In this document: in pieces, positions 9,263-17,397 of the stretch | Numbering within the stretch: the stretch's first letter is position 1 | Layout: each line of letters opens with the position of its first letter | Source: Methylobacter sp. | GTDB lineage: Bacteria; Pseudomonadota; Gammaproteobacteria; Methylococcales; Methylomonadaceae | Assembly: GCA_030653175.1 (NCBI GenBank) | Contig: JAURZV010000088.1 | Coordinates: 1 to 55,989, forward strand | Direction: 5' to 3' | DNA length: 55,989 nt | Made by a program: the position numbers and the translations under genes | Notes under the pieces: model-generated | Databases searched by the model: none | What the model was told of the DNA's origin: nothing | The model's input: only the letters and a program-made list of their open reading frames with translations

Positions 9263-9994
9263 CTATCCACTCATTTTTTGTATGCTTTCTCGTTGAAGCT
9301 GATTTATATAGTGCTGGACGGTCGATTCAAATACAGGCGTTATCCGGGTAAATAAACAGCCTATTTTTTGGATTTTGAGCGCGGCAATTTTATCCGGGTT
9401 AATGATGAGCTTAGAGCAGACCTTAAAGGAGATGGTATCTTCACCTGCCCCTGAAAGTACAAGCCTGCACTTTTCTAATTGCGTACCGAGCATCAATAAG
9501 TTGGATATTTCAGTTGAGGTATTAAGTACTGAAAAACCGGTGAGACTAATGTCGTATAACATTAAATTAACGGATTCCTGATCCTCCAGCATCAACTGGC
9601 AATAGCTGTATTTTGAACGCGGTGATTTTATTCTAAAGAATTCTCTACGCTGCATCCAAAAGACTGACTCAGGAATTGGCATGGAAAACGCCGGTTCCCC
9701 ATTATAAAGAATTTGTTCCAACATGCTTCCTTTGAAAGAAACTTTAATGCCGGCAAAATCGGCTTCGAAAGTGATTCTGGTAGCCTTAAGAAGTTGCTGA
9801 TTTAAAACTTCTTTGGATCCGTAATCGAAAACTATGGAATTATTTGCCTGATCAATCTCAAGTATTGCAGTAAGGAAGAATGCTTTGCCTTCGCCAAAAC
9901 GAACGCTGAGCAGGCATTTATTCTTAATCAATATAGATAAATTGTGAACTATTTGTCTTGGATTGCGGATTGAAAAAGAGGAGGCGTCGCTCAT
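9263..9994 (-). CDS. YcgR-like c-di-GMP receptor with PilZ domain (copy A)
   Basis: The 243-residue protein has an N-terminal YcgR-type beta-barrel domain (about 1-110) and a C-terminal PilZ domain (about 115-235). The PilZ c-di-GMP binding signatures are present: RxxxR within QRREFFR and D-x-S-x-x-G as DISLTG. By family it would bind c-di-GMP and brake the flagellar motor or control another surface process. It is followed upstream by a close paralogue (copy B) and by a remnant of a third, so the gene arose by tandem duplication. No flagellar genes are in the window, so the target is open. Confidence 0.85.
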   Translation of the reverse strand: MSDASSFSIRNPRQIVHNLSILIKNKCLLSVRFGEGKAFFLTAILEIDQANNSIVFDYGSKEVLNQQLLKATRITFEADFAGIKVSFKGSMLEQILYNGEPAFSMPIPESVFWMQRREFFRIKSPRSKYSYCQLMLEDQESVNLMLYDISLTGFSVLNTSTEISNLLMLGTQLEKCRLVLSGAGEDTISFKVCSKLIINPDKIAALKIQKIGCLFTRITPVFESTVQHYINQLQRESIQKMSG

Positions 9995-10144
9995 TAATAA
10001 TGACCATGTATTTTCAGCTGATTATCGGGCAACAACAAATATGTAGTCATAAGTATTTTGCGCTGTATAAAGCGAGTGAAGGGGTTTATAAAGAGCTATT
10101 AATCTCACCCCTTGCAGTTTTTGTTGCTCTTTAATTTAAATAAA

Positions 10145-10864
10145 TCACTCTTTCTGTAAGTCTTCCCGTTGAATCTGATGCATATAGCGCTGGATAATCT
10201 CTTCGACTTGACGTGTTATCTTGTTGAACTTACAGCCTATTTTTTGAATTTTTTGTGGTTTATCAGGATTAATTATGTACTTGACGCAGATCTCAAAGGA
10301 AATCAGACCTTGACCTGCGTCTGAAAGTATAAGTTTGCTTTGCGAAATTGATGTGCCTGGAATCAGGAGATCGGAAACTTCTTTGGAAACATTAAGCATT
10401 GCAAAGCCTGTAAGACTGATGTCGTATAACTTAAGGTTAACGGGTTCCCTGTCTTCTACTATTAATTGGCAATAACTGGATTTTGAAAGCGGAGATTTTA
10501 CCCTGTAGTACTCTCTGCGTTGCATCCAGTAAAGCGATTTAGGAATAGGCATACTGAATGCCGTGTCCTTCTTATGAGTAATTTTTTTCAGCGCAGCACC
10601 AGTGAAAGAAACTTTAATGCCATTATAATCAGCATCGAATGTGACCTTGCCCGCATTAAGGATGCGTTGATTCAAATCTTCTTTGGGCCCGTAATCTAAA
10701 ATAACCGAATTATCCCCTTCATTAACACTGAGCAACGTGGTGATATAGGACTCATTATTTGTTCCAAAACGAGCGCTGAGCAAACATTTATTTTTAACTA
10801 ATAATGATAAATGATTGATTATTTGCTTTGGATTTTGGACTGAAAAAGAAGATATGTCGCTCAT
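10145..10864 (-). CDS. YcgR-like c-di-GMP receptor with PilZ domain (copy B)
   Basis: A 239-residue paralogue of the adjacent copy A, alike over its whole length (for instance FSMPIPKSLYWMQRREYYR against the equivalent stretch in A). Both PilZ signatures, RxxxR (RREYYR) and DISLTG, are kept. The N-terminal YcgR barrel is more diverged than the PilZ core. It is read first, then copy A after 150 bp. The two genes may respond to the same c-di-GMP pool at different affinities; this is inference. The cyclases at 3304 and 33096 could supply the ligand. Confidence 0.85.
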   Translation of the reverse strand: MSDISSFSVQNPKQIINHLSLLVKNKCLLSARFGTNNESYITTLLSVNEGDNSVILDYGPKEDLNQRILNAGKVTFDADYNGIKVSFTGAALKKITHKKDTAFSMPIPKSLYWMQRREYYRVKSPLSKSSYCQLIVEDREPVNLKLYDISLTGFAMLNVSKEVSDLLIPGTSISQSKLILSDAGQGLISFEICVKYIINPDKPQKIQKIGCKFNKITRQVEEIIQRYMHQIQREDLQKE

Positions 10865-10925
10865 TAATATGTGTTAGTTATTGATTATTTTGCATTAAAT
10901 GCGAAGCATTATGTATTACGCAAAA

Positions 10926-11055
10926 ACTCAGTCCTCCTGTAAGGCCTCTTGTTAAATCTGCTGCATATATGCTGAATGGCTTTGTTCAGATGCGAACGCT
11001 ATCGGATGAGTTGGCAGTTTATCCTCTGATTTTTCTTGGGTTTACCGGTGAAGGC
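10926..11055 (-). pseudogene. remnant of a third YcgR/PilZ copy
   Basis: The plus-strand sequence aligns with the 3' ends of the two neighbouring ycgR-like genes. Read on the minus strand it gives AYMQQI, a stop codon, then QEALQED and a stop, against RYMHQIQREDLQKE in copy B. The resemblance continues to about 11055 at DNA level and then ends. Only the last 40 or so codons survive, with an in-frame stop, so this is a decayed tandem copy. Confidence 0.65.
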
Positions 11056-11137
11056 TCATCTAAAGTGTTTTTAAATGCTGCTAAGTTTAGTATATTGTAG
11101 AATATTTGGTATCCAAGCACAAAGAAAAGGGGTGTTC

Positions 11138-11458
11138 GTGGCGTGGTTTCTTTTATTTTCTGCGGGATTTGCAGAAATAGTATTCGCTTTAAGTCTTAAA
11201 TACAATCAAGGCTTTACCAAGCTGTGGCCCAGCATCATAACGATGCTGTCAGGTGGCGTAAGTTTTTATTTGTTGATACTGGCAATTAAAACCCTGCCGC
11301 TGGGAACCGCGTATGCCGTTTGGACCGGCATGGGCGCAGTCGGTGTAGCCGTGTTAGGCATCATTTTATTTAAAGAATCTGCCGACTGGCATCGCTTGAT
11401 GTCAATTACGCTGGTAATTGCCGGAATTATCGGCCTTAAATTAACCGACAGCGCTTAA
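11138..11458 (+). CDS. sugE: SMR-family exporter of the Gdx/SugE (guanidinium) type
   Basis: A small four-helix membrane antiporter that works as a dual-topology dimer. The GTG at 11138 is chosen because it follows AAAAGGGG at good spacing and gives a 106-residue protein that begins VAWFLLFSAGFAEIVFA, matching the SugE beginning and its essential membrane Glu (residue 13). An in-frame ATG further upstream (11075) would add a non-homologous leader. The GTAYAVWTGMGAVG segment and LKYNQGF favour the guanidinium-exporting Gdx subtype over EmrE-like drug exporters. No guanidine riboswitch was recognised upstream. tusB starts 2 bp after its stop, so the three genes form an operon. Confidence 0.88.
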   Translation: MAWFLLFSAGFAEIVFALSLKYNQGFTKLWPSIITMLSGGVSFYLLILAIKTLPLGTAYAVWTGMGAVGVAVLGIILFKESADWHRLMSITLVIAGIIGLKLTDSA

Positions 11459-11459
11459 C

Positions 11460-11750
11460 GTGTTGCACCTTATTTTTCAATCACCGATTGAGGCTGCCAT
11501 TTTAGAGCGTATTGATTCAGGGGATGTTGTGGTGTTTCTTGAAAATGCAGTTCTGCGGGTATTACAAAATAGCAGCATAAACGATACGTTAACGCGGCAG
11601 CTAGACAGCAATCGCCTTTGTGTGTTGTCGGATGACATTGCAATACGCGGAATTACCCTTGATGAGCTGGTTAAAGGACTGGAGGTGATAGATTATGCCG
11701 AACTGGTGGAATTGACGGTTAATAACCCGGTCATTCAATCATGGACTTGA
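11460..11750 (+). CDS. tusB: sulfurtransferase complex subunit TusB/DsrH
   Basis: A 96-residue DsrH/TusB-family protein. In the TusBCD hexamer it helps relay persulfide sulfur from TusA to TusE for 2-thiouridine at tRNA position 34; in sulfur oxidisers DsrEFH does a similar job. The GTG start at 11460 lies 2 bp after the exporter gene and translation is probably coupled. MLHLIFQSP and the ISGDVVVFLENAV-like strand are typical. The usual partners tusC and tusD are missing from this operon. The overlap with tusE is 10 bp. Confidence 0.85.
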   Translation: MLHLIFQSPIEAAILERIDSGDVVVFLENAVLRVLQNSSINDTLTRQLDSNRLCVLSDDIAIRGITLDELVKGLEVIDYAELVELTVNNPVIQSWT

Positions 11751-12073
11751 TGGATCCTGCGTTGCATCTGGAAATAACCGAACAGGGTTTTTTGATAAAT
11801 CCCGCAGACTGGAATGAAGATGTCGCGCAGCGGCTGGCCGCGTCAAACAATATTGAGCTGAGCGATGATCATTGGGAAATTATTTTATTTATTCGGCGTT
11901 ATTATCAGCAATTTAAACATTTGCCCAATGCGCGGGTTTTTACTAAAGCGATTGCCAAGGAATTGGGCGATACAAAAGGCAACAGTCGTTATTTGCACAA
12001 ATTATTTCCCGAAGGCCCTTTAAAATACGCCTGCAAGCTGGCCGGCTTGCCTAAACCGCCCACCTGTTTGTAG
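11741..12073 (+). CDS. tusE: TusE/DsrC family sulfur carrier with two C-terminal cysteines
   Basis: A 110-residue sulfur-trafficking protein. The C-terminal arm YACKLAGLPKPPTCL carries the penultimate Cys109 common to all TusE/DsrC proteins, and also Cys98 eleven residues earlier. That second cysteine is a mark of true DsrC proteins, which form a trisulfide, whereas E. coli TusE lacks it. The core WEIILFIRRYYQQF and GNSRYLHKLFP are conserved. With tusB just upstream but no tusCD or dsrAB, the protein could serve tRNA thiolation or another sulfur relay. I rate the family certain and the exact role open. Confidence 0.88.
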   Translation: MDLMDPALHLEITEQGFLINPADWNEDVAQRLAASNNIELSDDHWEIILFIRRYYQQFKHLPNARVFTKAIAKELGDTKGNSRYLHKLFPEGPLKYACKLAGLPKPPTCL

Positions 12074-12137
12074 CAATATTATTACGCTAATCTATACACA
12101 TCAACTTAAGCAGATTGATTAATTCACCACGAACGAC

Positions 12138-12225
12138 TGCACGGATGCAGGAGGTAGAGCAACGCATGGAGCGGTTGCCGAGACACGAAGGACACGAAGA
12201 AATAAAACTTCGTGTCCTTCGTGGT
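12138..12225. repeat. composite dispersed repeat with ACGAAGGACACGAAG hairpin
   Basis: The left part (ATGCAGGAGGTAGAGCA) recurs at 22538-22553 and, inverted, near 45540. The right part is a long hairpin in which ACACGAAGGACACGAAG (12183-12199) pairs with the complement ending at 12225. The same hairpin family appears at 16404-16490, 30205-30269, 45657-45722 and 48454-48515. It sits between the convergent tusE and hslR genes and may double as a terminator. Confidence 0.75.
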
Positions 12226-12269
12226 GATAGGCTTTAAGTTGATGCTTATGGAAATATTGTAACGCTCCC

Positions 12270-12662
12270 CTACCTTTGCTTAAACTGGTGAATCAGACGC
12301 CTTTCTTTTTTGTTCGGCTTATGATCCTTGCCGCTAAAATCAAATAATTCCCGCTGTTCACGGTTTTGAATGATTTGCTTTTCGCGTTTGGCAAGGCTTT
12401 CAGCGCTTTCCTCATAGAGCAAAACCGCTTCTTTAGCCGAGCGCCGTTGACCATTAATGGCGGCAATCGTGATGTCCCACCGATAATTATCTTTGCTGAT
12501 GGAAAGCATGGCGCCGACTTTGACTTCTTTTCCGGGTTTGGTGCGCTGGTCGTTAACATGAACCTTCCCGCCTGAAATAGCCTCAGCAGCCAATTTGCGC
12601 GTTTTAAAAAAACGCGCAGTCCATAACCATTTATCCAGACGGATAACTTCCAGTTCAGGCAT
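12270..12662 (-). CDS. hslR: S4-domain RNA-binding heat-shock protein Hsp15
   Basis: Hsp15 binds stalled 50S subunits carrying peptidyl-tRNA and helps recycle them. The 130-residue protein opens with the S4 RNA-binding domain (IRLDKWLWTARFFKTRKLAAEAI, here split as residues 7-29) and GGKVHVN, and ends in a basic tail (KPNKKERRLIHQFKQR). The length agrees with E. coli HslR (133). The start ATG lies directly after the stop of the rhodanese gene, so the two are co-transcribed and probably translationally coupled. Confidence 0.92.
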   Translation of the reverse strand: MPELEVIRLDKWLWTARFFKTRKLAAEAISGGKVHVNDQRTKPGKEVKVGAMLSISKDNYRWDITIAAINGQRRSAKEAVLLYEESAESLAKREKQIIQNREQRELFDFSGKDHKPNKKERRLIHQFKQR

Positions 12663-13028
12663 TTAGACTACTTCATTGCCGCTTTCAGTCCATGCCTTAA
12701 ATCCGCCGGCCATACTGACGGCATTGTTGAATCCCATTTTATTTAATACCTCTGTTGCCAAGGCGGAGCGACCACCCGATTGGCAATAAACGATGATGTG
12801 GGCGTCTTGTTTATCCTGAAAGTCAGGATGCGAGCCTATCTTGAATTCCAATACGCCGCGAGGTATGTTGAACGCTCCCGGCAAATGACCTGCGGCATAT
12901 TCGGCAGGTTCTCTGACATCAAGGATGAGGCTTGTTTCCCGGGAATTTTTTGCGGCATCAATATCAATTTCAATAATATTTTGTTTGGCTTGAGCGACAA
13001 GATCCATTGCAGTAAGTGTCATAATCAT
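12663..13028 (-). CDS. rhodanese-like sulfurtransferase domain protein
   Basis: A single-domain, cytoplasmic rhodanese of 121 residues. The active-site loop is CQSGGR with Cys82, after the LDVREPAEYAAGHLPGA strand-turn typical of the fold. It could transfer sulfane sulfur to cyanide or a thiol acceptor; the substrate cannot be told from sequence. A second ATG at 13022 would shorten it by two residues. hslR begins with no gap after its stop. Confidence 0.88.
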   Translation of the reverse strand: MIMTLTAMDLVAQAKQNIIEIDIDAAKNSRETSLILDVREPAEYAAGHLPGAFNIPRGVLEFKIGSHPDFQDKQDAHIIVYCQSGGRSALATEVLNKMGFNNAVSMAGGFKAWTESGNEVV

Positions 13029-13226
13029 CTTTAGGAAAAATAAATGAATGGTAGCAATAAGTTAGGAGCCGATTTTTATAGATTTATTTCCCGGCCGCCA
13101 TTATTGACGTTAAGGTTGATTTTACAGCCATGCCTATTTTAGATAAAAACGATAGTTTTTGTCTTTATTTTAATCCGGACGCGGCAGGATCAGCGATCAA
13201 TATAGGGTATGCGGAAAAGAAGAGTC

Positions 13227-13253
13227 GGGGCGGTCACTTAAAGTAGCCGCCCC
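13227..13253 (-). terminator. probable intrinsic terminator hairpin after ispH
   Basis: GGGGCGG and CCGCCCC flank a loop that holds a smaller inverted TCACTTAAAGTA, 14-40 bp beyond the ispH stop. Downstream on the minus strand the sequence is only moderately T-rich (CTCTTCTTTT), so this may instead be a generic stabilising hairpin. Confidence 0.5.
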
Positions 13254-13266
13254 GTAGCGGAAAATG

Positions 13267-14214
13267 TTAGTTGATGTGTTTTTTTAACTCTCTAGGCAAA
13301 GAAAACACTACTTTTTCTTCTATGCCTTGAATCTCAACAGCCGATTGTCCGCCCCATTGTTTTAACTGATCGATAACTTCCTGAACCAGGACTTCCGGCG
13401 CGGAGGCTCCTGCGGTAACGCCGACCACGGCAACGCCCTCAAACCAGTTCTGCTGCATATCTTTCGCGGTATCAATCAGGTAAGCCTGTTTACCGAGCTG
13501 CTCGGCAATTTCGCGCAAACGGTTGGAGTTGGAACTGTTGGGCGAACCGACCACAAGGATAATATCAGCCGTTTTGGCCAACTCATAAACCGCGTCCTGC
13601 CGGTTTTGTGTGGCGTAGCAGATGTCGTCTTTTTTCTGTTCCTGTATGGCTTTAAAGCGCGCTCTTAAGGCATCGACCATAATCTTGGTATCGGTCATCG
13701 ATAAGGTAGTTTGCGTGACATAAGCCAGATTATCGGGATTTTTTACCGCCAGATTTTTAACGTCTTCCGGGGTTTCTACCAGATAAATGCCGCCATTATC
13801 GGTGCATCTTTCATATTGCCCCATTGTACCTTCAACTTCCGGGTGTCCTGCGTGACCGATCAGGATAACTTCACGATCCTCTTTGGCATGCTTGGCAACT
13901 TGCAAATGAACCTTGGTGACCAGCGGACAGGTAGCGTCAAAAACCGTTAAATTACGTTCTTTAGCTTCCTGCTGTACTTGTTTGGAAACGCCGTGAGCGC
14001 TGAAGATCAGATAAGAGCCGACCGGCACGTCGGTTAAATCTTCAATAAAAATTGCGCCTTTTTCTTTAAGCCCATCGACAACGGTACGGTTATGTACAAC
14101 TTCGTGACGAACATAAATAGGCGCGCCGAAAGCCTGGAGGGCTTGATCAACGATTTCGATAGCCCGGTCTACACCGGCACAGAATCCGCGGGGGTTAGCG
14201 AGTACAATTTGCAT
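13267..14214 (-). CDS. ispH: 4-hydroxy-3-methylbut-2-enyl diphosphate reductase
   Basis: IspH performs the last step of the MEP isoprenoid pathway, reducing HMBPP to IPP and DMAPP with a 4Fe-4S cluster. The 315-residue protein has the three cluster cysteines in context: C12 in [12 protein letters not shown]96-97 in DATCPLV and C197-198 in [10 protein letters not shown]. Substrate-binding [19 protein letters not shown] and [10 protein letters not shown] are also present. It is read toward the hairpin at 13227. The gap to rraA is only 36 bp, so rraA-ispH is probably one operon. Confidence 0.97.
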   Translation of the reverse strand: MQIVLANPRGFCAGVDRAIEIVDQALQAFGAPIYVRHEVVHNRTVVDGLKEKGAIFIEDLTDVPVGSYLIFSAHGVSKQVQQEAKERNLTVFDATCPLVTKVHLQVAKHAKEDREVILIGHAGHPEVEGTMGQYERCTDNGGIYLVETPEDVKNLAVKNPDNLAYVTQTTLSMTDTKIMVDALRARFKAIQEQKKDDICYATQNRQDAVYELAKTADIILVVGSPNSSNSNRLREIAEQLGKQAYLIDTAKDMQQNWFEGVAVVGVTAGASAPEVLVQEVIDQLKQWGGQSAVEIQGIEEKVVFSLPRELKKHIN

Positions 14215-14250
14215 ATCTTGACTTCTTTACTAGGTTAATTTGAAGTTATT

Positions 14251-14736
14251 CTAACTCAACATTGTTTCTGATACGATAATTCCATCGGCATCAGCATATA
14301 AAAAATAATTTTGTTTGAAATTGACACCGGCGAAAGTGACCAATAAGTCGCGGTCGCCATGGTCTTTTTTATGGCTTTTTAAGGGATGCGCATGCAAAGC
14401 ACGTATCCCGATCGGGAGTTGATTGATGATTGCAGAATCGCGGATGCAGCCATGAATAACAATGCCCTGCCAGCCATTGGCGATGGCAAGCCGTGCCAGA
14501 TCCTTGCCCAGCAGAGCACAACGATGGGAACCTCCGCCGTCAACAACCAACACCCTGTTTTCAACTTTCTCTTCCAGCACTGTTCTGACCAAAACGTTGT
14601 CCTCAAAAACTTTTACCGTAGTGATTTGGCCGCAAAAGCTTGGGTGACCGCCATAAGGTTTGAGCAGCGGCTCGGCAATCTGGAAATGGTCGCCCTCTGA
14701 ATGGGCATCGCAAAGATCGGCGGTAGTAAATGTCAT
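14251..14736 (-). CDS. rraA: RraA-family protein (regulator of ribonuclease E activity A)
   Basis: RraA binds RNase E and dampens mRNA decay; some family members are instead HMG/CHA aldolases. The ATG at 14736 gives 161 residues beginning MTFTTADLCDAHSEGDHFQIAEP, matching E. coli RraA length and start; an in-frame extension to 14811 runs through a palindromic repeat and is rejected. The conserved GGGSHRCALLGKDLARLA and GWQGIVIHGCIRDS blocks are intact. The RraA form, not the aldolase form, is favoured by the tight length and the DAHSEG start. A promoter probably lies in the 50 bp before it. Confidence 0.9.
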   Translation of the reverse strand: MTFTTADLCDAHSEGDHFQIAEPLLKPYGGHPSFCGQITTVKVFEDNVLVRTVLEEKVENRVLVVDGGGSHRCALLGKDLARLAIANGWQGIVIHGCIRDSAIINQLPIGIRALHAHPLKSHKKDHGDRDLLVTFAGVNFKQNYFLYADADGIIVSETMLS

Positions 14737-14757
14737 GATTGAAGTCTCACAGGTGTA

Positions 14758-14783
14758 TGTAGGGGCGACCGGCTGGTCGCCCA
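14758..14783. repeat. copy of the GTAGGGGCGACCGG palindrome
   Basis: Same palindrome as at 5091-5118 with one changed base and a shorter right arm. It lies between trhP, whose stop begins at 14786, and the rraA start. Confidence 0.7.
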
Positions 14784-14785
14784 TT

Positions 14786-16126
14786 TTAGGTATAACGCGC
14801 CAGCAAGCCATTAGTGCTGTGGGTTTCCGGAATCGGTATTTTCACTTCATAGCCGCCGCCCGACGCTTCTTCCATTTCTTGTCCGTACATGCCTTCCATG
14901 CGCTCGACGATAATATCCTGATTGCCTTCCGGCAGTATCAATTCCAGCTTGTCGCCGACCGAAAACTTGTTTTTGACATCAACGGTTGCAAGGCCGGTTT
15001 CCTGGTCATAACTCCTGATTTCGCCGCAAAATTGCTGCTGATGGCTTTTGGAATAACCGGTTATATAGTTTTGCTGTTCATGGGTATGGTGGCGCTGATA
15101 AAAACCGTCGGTATAACCCCGATTGGCCAGGTTTTCCAAAACGCCGATCAGTTCAGGCTGAAATGCACGGCCCGCCAACGCATCGTCAATCGCCTGGCGG
15201 TAAGTTTGCGCGGTACGCGCCACATAATAATGCGACTTGGTGCGGCCCTCGATTTTAAGACTGTCCACCCCGATTTCGACCAGACGCTGCACATGCTCAA
15301 TGGCTCTTAAGTCTTTCGAGTTCATGATGTAGGTGCCGTTTTCATCTTCCATGACCGGCAGCAATTCACCTTTACGGCCCTCTTCTTCCAGAAAATACAC
15401 CTTGTCCGCCAACGGATGTCTTTCCGCGCCGCCGCAGCTGGCGTTGCTGATGTCGGACATGGACAGCGCGCCGCCATCCAGCACGTAATCGCCCTCGGCA
15501 TTTTCATGCGCAGGCAGCGTGTCGTATTTCCAGCGGCAGGAGTTGGTGCAAGCGCCCTGATTAGGATCGCGGTGGTTGAAGTAGCCTGATAACAAACAGC
15601 GGCCGGAATAAGCGATGCATAACGCGCCGTGGACAAACACTTCAAGTTCCGTATCGGGGCAACGCTGACGAATTTCTTCAATTTCATCCAGCGACAGTTC
15701 TCGGGACAAAATAACCCGCTCAGCGCCCATGCTTTTCCAGAAATTTACCGATGCATAGTTGACGGTATTGGCCTGCACCGACAGATGTATCGGCATGTCC
15801 GGCCACGCTTCCCGCGTCATCATAATCAAACCCGGATCAGCCATAATCAATGCGTCCGGCTTCATAGCGATAACCGGGGTAATATCTTTAATAAAGGTTT
15901 TAACCTTGGTATTGTGCGGAATCACATTGGTCGCCAGAAAAAACTTTTTGCCTAACTGATGAGCTTCCGCTATGCCTTTGGCCAGATTGTCTTCAAGAAA
16001 ATCATTGTTACGCACCCGCAGGCTATAACGCGGCAGTCCTGCATAAACGGCATCCGCGCCGAATGCAAAAGCATAGCGCATGTTTTTAAGGGTTCCTGCC
16101 GGAGAAAGTAATTCGACTTGTTTCAT
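14786..16126 (-). CDS. trhP: tRNA 5-hydroxyuridine synthase TrhP (peptidase U32 family, YegQ)
   Basis: TrhP uses prephenate to hydroxylate U34 of tRNAs, the first step to cmo5U or mcmo5U. The 446-residue protein starts MKQVELLSPAGTLKNM and carries the U32 signature VFVHGALCIAYSGRCLLS (about 163-181) followed by CTNSC, which together supply the conserved cysteines thought to bind an Fe-S cluster. A C-terminal beta-barrel domain starts near 350. Length agrees with E. coli YegQ (453). It is read toward rraA, with a palindromic repeat between. Confidence 0.92.
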   Translation of the reverse strand: MKQVELLSPAGTLKNMRYAFAFGADAVYAGLPRYSLRVRNNDFLEDNLAKGIAEAHQLGKKFFLATNVIPHNTKVKTFIKDITPVIAMKPDALIMADPGLIMMTREAWPDMPIHLSVQANTVNYASVNFWKSMGAERVILSRELSLDEIEEIRQRCPDTELEVFVHGALCIAYSGRCLLSGYFNHRDPNQGACTNSCRWKYDTLPAHENAEGDYVLDGGALSMSDISNASCGGAERHPLADKVYFLEEEGRKGELLPVMEDENGTYIMNSKDLRAIEHVQRLVEIGVDSLKIEGRTKSHYYVARTAQTYRQAIDDALAGRAFQPELIGVLENLANRGYTDGFYQRHHTHEQQNYITGYSKSHQQQFCGEIRSYDQETGLATVDVKNKFSVGDKLELILPEGNQDIIVERMEGMYGQEMEEASGGGYEVKIPIPETHSTNGLLARYT

Positions 16127-16202
16127 GTTGAAGTATGTAAATGATCTATGTAGGGGTATTCTATCGTAACCGGCTTATGCAAGCCAAAAATGGGAGGATC
16201 GA

Positions 16203-16337
16203 ATGTGGATAGTCTTATTTATAGTCGCGGTGCTGTTTGTTTTGGGCGGCGCGTTAATTCTGTTGCGGTCGGCCAAAATACCGAAAATTCCCGATAATGT
16301 AAAAGCGCAGCCTTATGAGGAAGATGATGATTGGTAA
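16203..16337 (+). CDS. 44-residue single-pass membrane peptide, DUF2897-like
   Basis: ATG at 16203 sits 6 bp after the strong site GGGAGG (16192-16197). The peptide has a short hydrophobic helix (residues 2-21), then RSAKIPKIP and an acidic end YEEDDDW. This architecture, a membrane anchor with a Lys/Pro linker just inside, resembles the small DUF2897 proteins of gammaproteobacteria; I give this from memory and with caution. The good ribosome-binding site and clean amphipathic layout argue for a real gene. No role is known. Confidence 0.7.
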   Translation: MWIVLFIVAVLFVLGGALILLRSAKIPKIPDNVKAQPYEEDDDW

Positions 16338-16403
16338 GAATCGATGTTAAGGTGATTACCCGAGAAAGAAAACCCCATCAAGGATCTGATCCGCAGAAAA
16401 AAA

Positions 16404-16490
16404 GGTCCAAGAAAGACACGAAAAGCACGAACAATCCTATAACACAATTTTTAGACTGTTTTTTTCGTGTCTTTCGTGCTTTTCGTGGAC
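16404..16490. repeat. ACGAAAAGCACGAA-type hairpin repeat
   Basis: GTCCAAGAAAGACACGAAAA at the left pairs imperfectly with the complement ending GTGGAC at 16490. It belongs to the same dispersed family as 12183-12225. It lies between the DUF2897-like gene and the convergent dtd. Confidence 0.7.
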
Positions 16491-16519
16491 GAACTGGTTT
16501 TTCTAGGGTCATCCGTGTG

Positions 16520-16975
16520 CTATTTTTCTGACGGCTGCTGAGTCCTCAGGGTAAAAGTAACCGGCCCGTTATTGATCAGCGAAACCTGCATGTCGGCTCC
16601 AAACCGGCCGAATTCAACATTGGAGTAAATTTGCTTTGCCAACTGTTGCAGATAGTCGAACAGTTCCTTGCCTTTTTCCGGCGGCGCAGCAGAAATAAAA
16701 CTGGGCCGATTACCTTTTTGGGTATCCGCCGCCAGCGTAAATTGCGGGATCAGCAACAATCCGCCGTTAATATCCCTCAAACTCAGATTCATACGGTCAT
16801 CGCTATCGGCAAAAATTCGATAGTTGAGGATACGTTCCAACAGACGTTGGGCATCTTTTTCGGTGTCCGCCTTTTCTACCGCAACCAGCGCCATAATGCC
16901 GATGTCGATTTTGCCGATGTCCTGATTATTGACAGTGACTTTAGCAGTGGTTACGCGCTGGATAATGGTGATCAT
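16520..16975 (-). CDS. dtd: D-aminoacyl-tRNA deacylase
   Basis: Dtd removes D-amino acids and glycine wrongly attached to tRNA. The 151-residue protein has both active-site motifs: the Gly-cisPro element NGPVTF near residue 135 and the QFTLAADTQKG block near residue 78. In the second the usual Ser of SQFTL is Pro (IPQFTL), an uncommon change near the oxyanion site that deserves note. Length is normal (145-150). Its start overlaps the stop of the preceding cyclotransferase-like gene by 4 bp, so the two are coupled. Confidence 0.93.
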   Translation of the reverse strand: MITIIQRVTTAKVTVNNQDIGKIDIGIMALVAVEKADTEKDAQRLLERILNYRIFADSDDRMNLSLRDINGGLLLIPQFTLAADTQKGNRPSFISAAPPEKGKELFDYLQQLAKQIYSNVEFGRFGADMQVSLINNGPVTFTLRTQQPSEK

Positions 16976-17376
16976 AGGGGTTTCTGGATGAAATTTGCCG
17001 GCTTAATCAGCTCCAGGCCTTTCGTGGGATGATTGTAGACATAAACCCACGCCATAACGGTGCGCCCGTTTTTAAGCAATACAGCCTGCTTCCGGCGACT
17101 ATATTCGTTGGGCTCAGGGAACTCGGCCCCGAACTCTTCATATTGATCGAGAAGGGGAAGCACGGCATCAGCTTGATGCAGCAAATAGACTTCACCCTGC
17201 ACTGCATCATTGGGATCATCAGAAGGAACTGCGCCTGGGTAATAGTCGATTTTATAAAGCCTGCCTTGATAGGTGGCGTCACTCACAAACCCGCCATGTT
17301 TCGCCAACAGTTGCTGCATTTCGCTGTTCGCATAGCGCCTGAGCGTTCCGTAAACAAAAATATAGTCGGGATTCAT
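16972..17376 (-). CDS. gamma-glutamylcyclotransferase-fold protein (YtfP/AIG2-like)
   Basis: The 134-residue protein begins MNPDYIFVYGTLRR, the YGTL substrate loop of the BtrG/GGCT fold, and has the conserved Glu in QYEEFG (about residue 80). The ATG at 17376 is preferred; an upstream in-frame start at 17409 lies inside an inverted-repeat element. Members act on gamma-glutamyl amines, but for many YtfP-like proteins the substrate is unknown, so I do not name one. It is the first gene of a coupled pair with dtd. Confidence 0.82.
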   Translation of the reverse strand: MNPDYIFVYGTLRRYANSEMQQLLAKHGGFVSDATYQGRLYKIDYYPGAVPSDDPNDAVQGEVYLLHQADAVLPLLDQYEEFGAEFPEPNEYSRRKQAVLLKNGRTVMAWVYVYNHPTKGLELIKPANFIQKPL

Positions 17377-17397
17377 GATGCGTCTGACTTCGCTAGT

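Noticed and set aside
10870-11137. Guanidine riboswitch ahead of the SMR exporter
   Set aside because: No paired ACGR-loop hairpins or ykkC core seen; the stretch is explained by the PilZ gene remnant.
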